Of a DNA stretch of 57,628 nt, positions 56,401 to 57,628 are shown piece after piece (position 1 is the stretch's first letter; each line of letters begins with the position of its first letter). The DNA comes from Segatella buccae ATCC 33574 (lineage in GTDB: Bacteria > Bacteroidota > Bacteroidia > Bacteroidales > Bacteroidaceae). The stretch lies in NCBI RefSeq assembly GCF_000184945.1, contig NZ_GL586311.1, forward strand, positions 341,524-399,151, read 5' to 3'. The notes under the pieces are model-generated. The model saw nothing but the letters and a program-made list of their open reading frames with translations, was not told the DNA's origin and did no database searches. The position numbers and the translations under genes were made by a program.

Positions 56401-56729
56401 ACCACCACTTCGTCCAACTGCCCTTGTTCGTCTTTCATGACCACCTTCCGGGCGGCATCCGCAACCGTGATTTCCTGTGAAACCATACCGATGTAGGTCA
56501 CAACGGCCGTCTTCGACTTGACCAGTTTCAACGTGAAGTTACCGTCAAGATCGGTCACCGTGCCGTTGCGCGCATTGCCCTTTTCGACAACCGATGCGCC
56601 GATAATGGGCTCGTCATTGGAGTCAACGACCGTTCCCCTGACGGTGCCTTGCGCCAACGCCGCAAGCGGCATCAGCAAAAGCCCCGTCAGCAGACAGAAC
56701 TTACACATCAGATTCATTGCATTCTTCAT
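53445..56729 (-). CDS. SusC/RagA-family TonB-linked outer-membrane protein
   Basis: 1094 residues. Signal peptide ending LAALAQ, carboxypeptidase-like domain (about 28-105; GTVVDSNDEPIIGASVVEKG), plug with LDEVVVLGYTSRARKDLTG, LQGKIAGVQVTTVDGAPG and IRIRGNTSV, and a long barrel with the family words ASASNLFIITGYSGYDPEVD and a final aromatic strand (FSLGVNLNF). It imports oligosaccharides with its SusD partner. The glycan is not revealed by the genes in the window; the third gene hints at plant cell-wall pectin or hemicellulose. Confidence 0.95.
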   Translation of the reverse strand: MKNAMNLMCKFCLLTGLLLMPLAALAQGTVRGTVVDSNDEPIIGASVVEKGNARNGTVTDLDGNFTLKLVKSKTAVVTYIGMVSQEITVADAARKVVMKDEQGQLDEVVVLGYTSRARKDLTGSVGSVGGAKLAAVPVASAAEALQGKIAGVQVTTVDGAPGADVNIRIRGNTSVTQSNEPLYIVDGFQVGNINDIPPTDIASIDVLKDASLTAIYGAKGGNGVVVVTTKSAKEGKITVGFNGRTTVAHLSKKLDLMDTPQFVGYQYDRAAANGTRSSWAKPFRGNFGNPADLADIYRRAATHDWQDEVMGETPLNYSANVTVGGGSDKVKFNTSLTQSDDKGIIMGSGVRRTNLNIKLLAKLSNNLELTLNPRMTYRRDIGAGGDNIGSGGIIDVLRYRPTNGLREFAFWDPRTVDPDEEAAFSYTNPKSDIQTNTQKKHSYNIVNQASLAWTPIKGLMLRTEAAYNITFSDVNRFYGPLTRVGKGHNSQPVAQVTNRRRMSYTWTNTATYNMTVADRHNWSFLLGQEIYSSEERVNYQMNRYFPRDISAQKAIDNLNLGTPYESNSSLSTPDRTASFFGQAGWNLAHRYFLAATFRADGSSKFGAGERWGYFPSVSGAWVISKEKFMKRVKWLDNWKLRASWGLSGNNRIDSDLWRYLYAINSTGGPGFGETVEQGEKYYGFGSGDKLANPRIKWETTVSRNLAMDISLFGGRLQLTPEFYWKTTKDLLYKSDIPTTTGYSTQVQNIGQVSNRGVELSINADLLRGKDYVLSANLSMGFNKRVIDRLNDTDDVLWDQNNRWKSSYNDYCLRVGDELGLIYGFVYDGLYSPEEFDFDPNRNFLAVPKPLTFDKDGRRVSGTVINQVSASSNSGEATLPGKIKFKDLDGDGYITEKDRTVIGNTNPKVQGGFGVSGQWKSFDFTANFYYMLDFDVNNATAYALSSSTKNRNEFTNVLGKFTDHWQYVDPATGECMYKNYYLDNSVESYIGMNAGKSLWNPADVVNNLTQSYFIEDGSFLRLQDVTIGYTLPAKLTRHWGISKLRFYASASNLFIITGYSGYDPEVDIQTGLTPGMDYNRYPRNRAFSLGVNLNF

Positions 56730-56853
56730 GTGTCTTGTTTTTAGTAACTATTAGTATAAGTGATTGAGAATTATCGTTTCATGACGCTATGCCTGCAAAA
56801 GGTTTCATCTTTGTCTAAGCAGTTTGTTAGGGCATTAGATTATATAGCATCGG

Positions 56854-56884
56854 CAAAAATAAGCATTTAAACAACACGAAGCAA
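56854..56884 (-). promoter_or_regulatory. Candidate susC promoter
   Basis: Minus strand TTG (56882-56884), 20 nt, TATTTTTG (56854-56861), giving a leader of about 118 nt before the susC ATG. No regulator gene for this locus lies in the window. Confidence 0.45.
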
Positions 56885-56906
56885 CACTTCAGATGGAAAA
56901 AATGGC

Positions 56907-56944
56907 CGGAAAGGACAAAAATACACCCTTTCCGACATTTTTTT
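56907..56944 (+). terminator. Hairpin with T7 tract upstream of susC
   Basis: cggaaagg (56907-56914) pairs with cctttccg (56927-56934), and T7 (56938-56944) follows on the plus strand, so it would stop rightward transcription. The rest of 56945-57210 has no supported gene. Confidence 0.5.
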
Positions 56945-57210
56945 ACCCCCATTCCCATCCATTGTCAGCTTATCGGCAGCTTGATGCTGTGCAGTTGTCA
57001 GGCTCCCCCACCCATCAGCAAGAGTCTACGACGGCATGTTGACGGAAGGCCGGCAAGTGGCATGGAGGGTGCAAGCCGTGTACGGCCTTTTCATCGTCGA
57101 TTGGCATTAGCTCCTTGTCTATGTACTTTCTTTGCGGTAACCTGCTTTTTCCTGTTTCCCTCTTTTCCCCTTTTTCCTTCTCGGTTTTCCTCTTTTCATC
57201 CTCTCTCTGT

Positions 57211-57519
57211 ATATAGCACAAACTATTAAACCTTTCGAAAAAGCCTTACATGACCTTTTCTCACGCCCATCCTGTTGGCTATTCCCATCCGTCTTATTTG
57301 CCTCATCCGCCCCATCAAAATTCTCACTAAGCCCAAACGACGATGCAAAAGAGCCACACTTGAAAGCTCACTCGGGCCGAGTGAGAATGTGGAAGAGGCC
57401 GTTCGGCAAGACTGTTTGGGCCGAATTGTCACCTGTAACGGGAAGAAGACAAAAAAGGGGAGCGTACATGCGCTCCCCTTGCTATTGCAAAGATACGATA
57501 TAAACGGCGGAAATGCAAA
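57211..57519 (-). repeat. Interspersed non-coding element, copy B
   Basis: On the minus strand: TTTG (57516-57519), 20 nt, TATCTTTG (57488-57495), stem 57471-57480 with 57455-57464 followed by T6, core gcccaaac/gtttgggc (57414-57421 and 57331-57338), and the tail ending near 57211 with aatagtttgtgctata. It faces copy A as an inverted repeat about 11 kb away. The frame 57226-57432 on the minus strand is not considered a gene. Bases 57520-57628 show nothing recognisable. Confidence 0.7.
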
Positions 57520-57628
57520 TCAGAGTAGAAAAAACTTTACGCCTATCGGAGCACTTCCGCCCCGTTGTCAGAGTCTTTTTATCCTTTTATCGAATAATCC
57601 ACCGCTTTGCCCATCAATATCAATAAGT

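Noticed and set aside
57226..57432. Possible small protein on the minus strand within copy B
   Set aside because: The same frame exists in copy A, but frames on both strands are equally conserved and the DNA is a structured repeat; no start signal or family features.
1..57628. CRISPR arrays, tRNA or rRNA genes, IS elements
   Set aside because: No regularly spaced repeats, cloverleaf-like segments, rRNA words or transposase motifs were seen on reading.

Overview
The window looks like chromosome of a Bacteroidales bacterium, most likely Prevotellaceae. The reasons are: many TAnnTTTG promoter boxes with TTG/TTTG about 19-20 nt upstream; SusC/SusD and other TonB-dependent receptors; HmuY-type and leucine-rich-repeat lipoproteins; two proteins with type IX secretion (T9SS)-like C-terminal tails; single-chain Fe-S serine dehydratase; and the DUF4290-murA-rimM-dxr-rseP block. 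No rRNA, tRNA, CRISPR array or transposase was recognised.

Layout. 0.2-3.5 kb (+): a two-lobed aspartic protease-like protein with a PDZ domain, serine dehydratase and a Cof-type HAD phosphatase. 3.6-16.7 kb: a locus for a uronate-containing polysaccharide. It holds a DUF4861 protein (+), then on the minus strand class A acid phosphatase, TonB receptor, beta-helix lipoprotein, heparinase II/III-type lyase and GH88 hydrolase. A large membrane sensor without kinase domains lies directly upstream, with an operator-like triple repeat between it and the operon. 17.4-23.3 kb (-): six overlapping envelope genes (PEtN-transferase-like, two acyltransferases, UbiA-type phosphoribosyltransferase, HAD phosphatase, GtrA). 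23.4-30.5 kb: nadD, gmk and yicC on the minus strand, interrupted by two T9SS-type secreted proteins (+), a 0.3-kb non-coding repeat and a DUF559 nuclease reading frame joined in frame to gmk. 30.6-36.5 kb (+): tsaB, DUF4290, murA, rimM, dxr, rseP. 36.6-43.4 kb (-): a haem-uptake-like operon (LRR lipoprotein, calycin-like protein, DUF4903 lipoprotein, HmuR-like receptor, HmuY-like lipoprotein, eight-TM protein). 43.6-46.0 kb: an outer-membrane beta-barrel protein. 46.2-48.9 kb: repeats, an esterase/degenerate-HAD fusion and an Abi-type HEPN protein behind a leader terminator. 49.2-56.7 kb (-): susC, susD and a DUF4957/DUF5123-type surface lipoprotein. 56.7-57.6 kb: another repeat copy.

The most unusual signals are: (1) a roughly 300-bp interspersed non-coding element in three copies (27.9, 46.2 and 57.5 kb) plus one partial copy (17.1 kb), with a promoter, a covarying hairpin with T-tract, a paired core and a conserved 3-prime tail; (2) the DUF559-gmk fusion bounded by inverted palindromic repeats; (3) the kinase-less sensor with its operator-like repeats; (4) the abi gene with a terminator in its leader. 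Functions are inferred from motifs and family knowledge only; no search was run.
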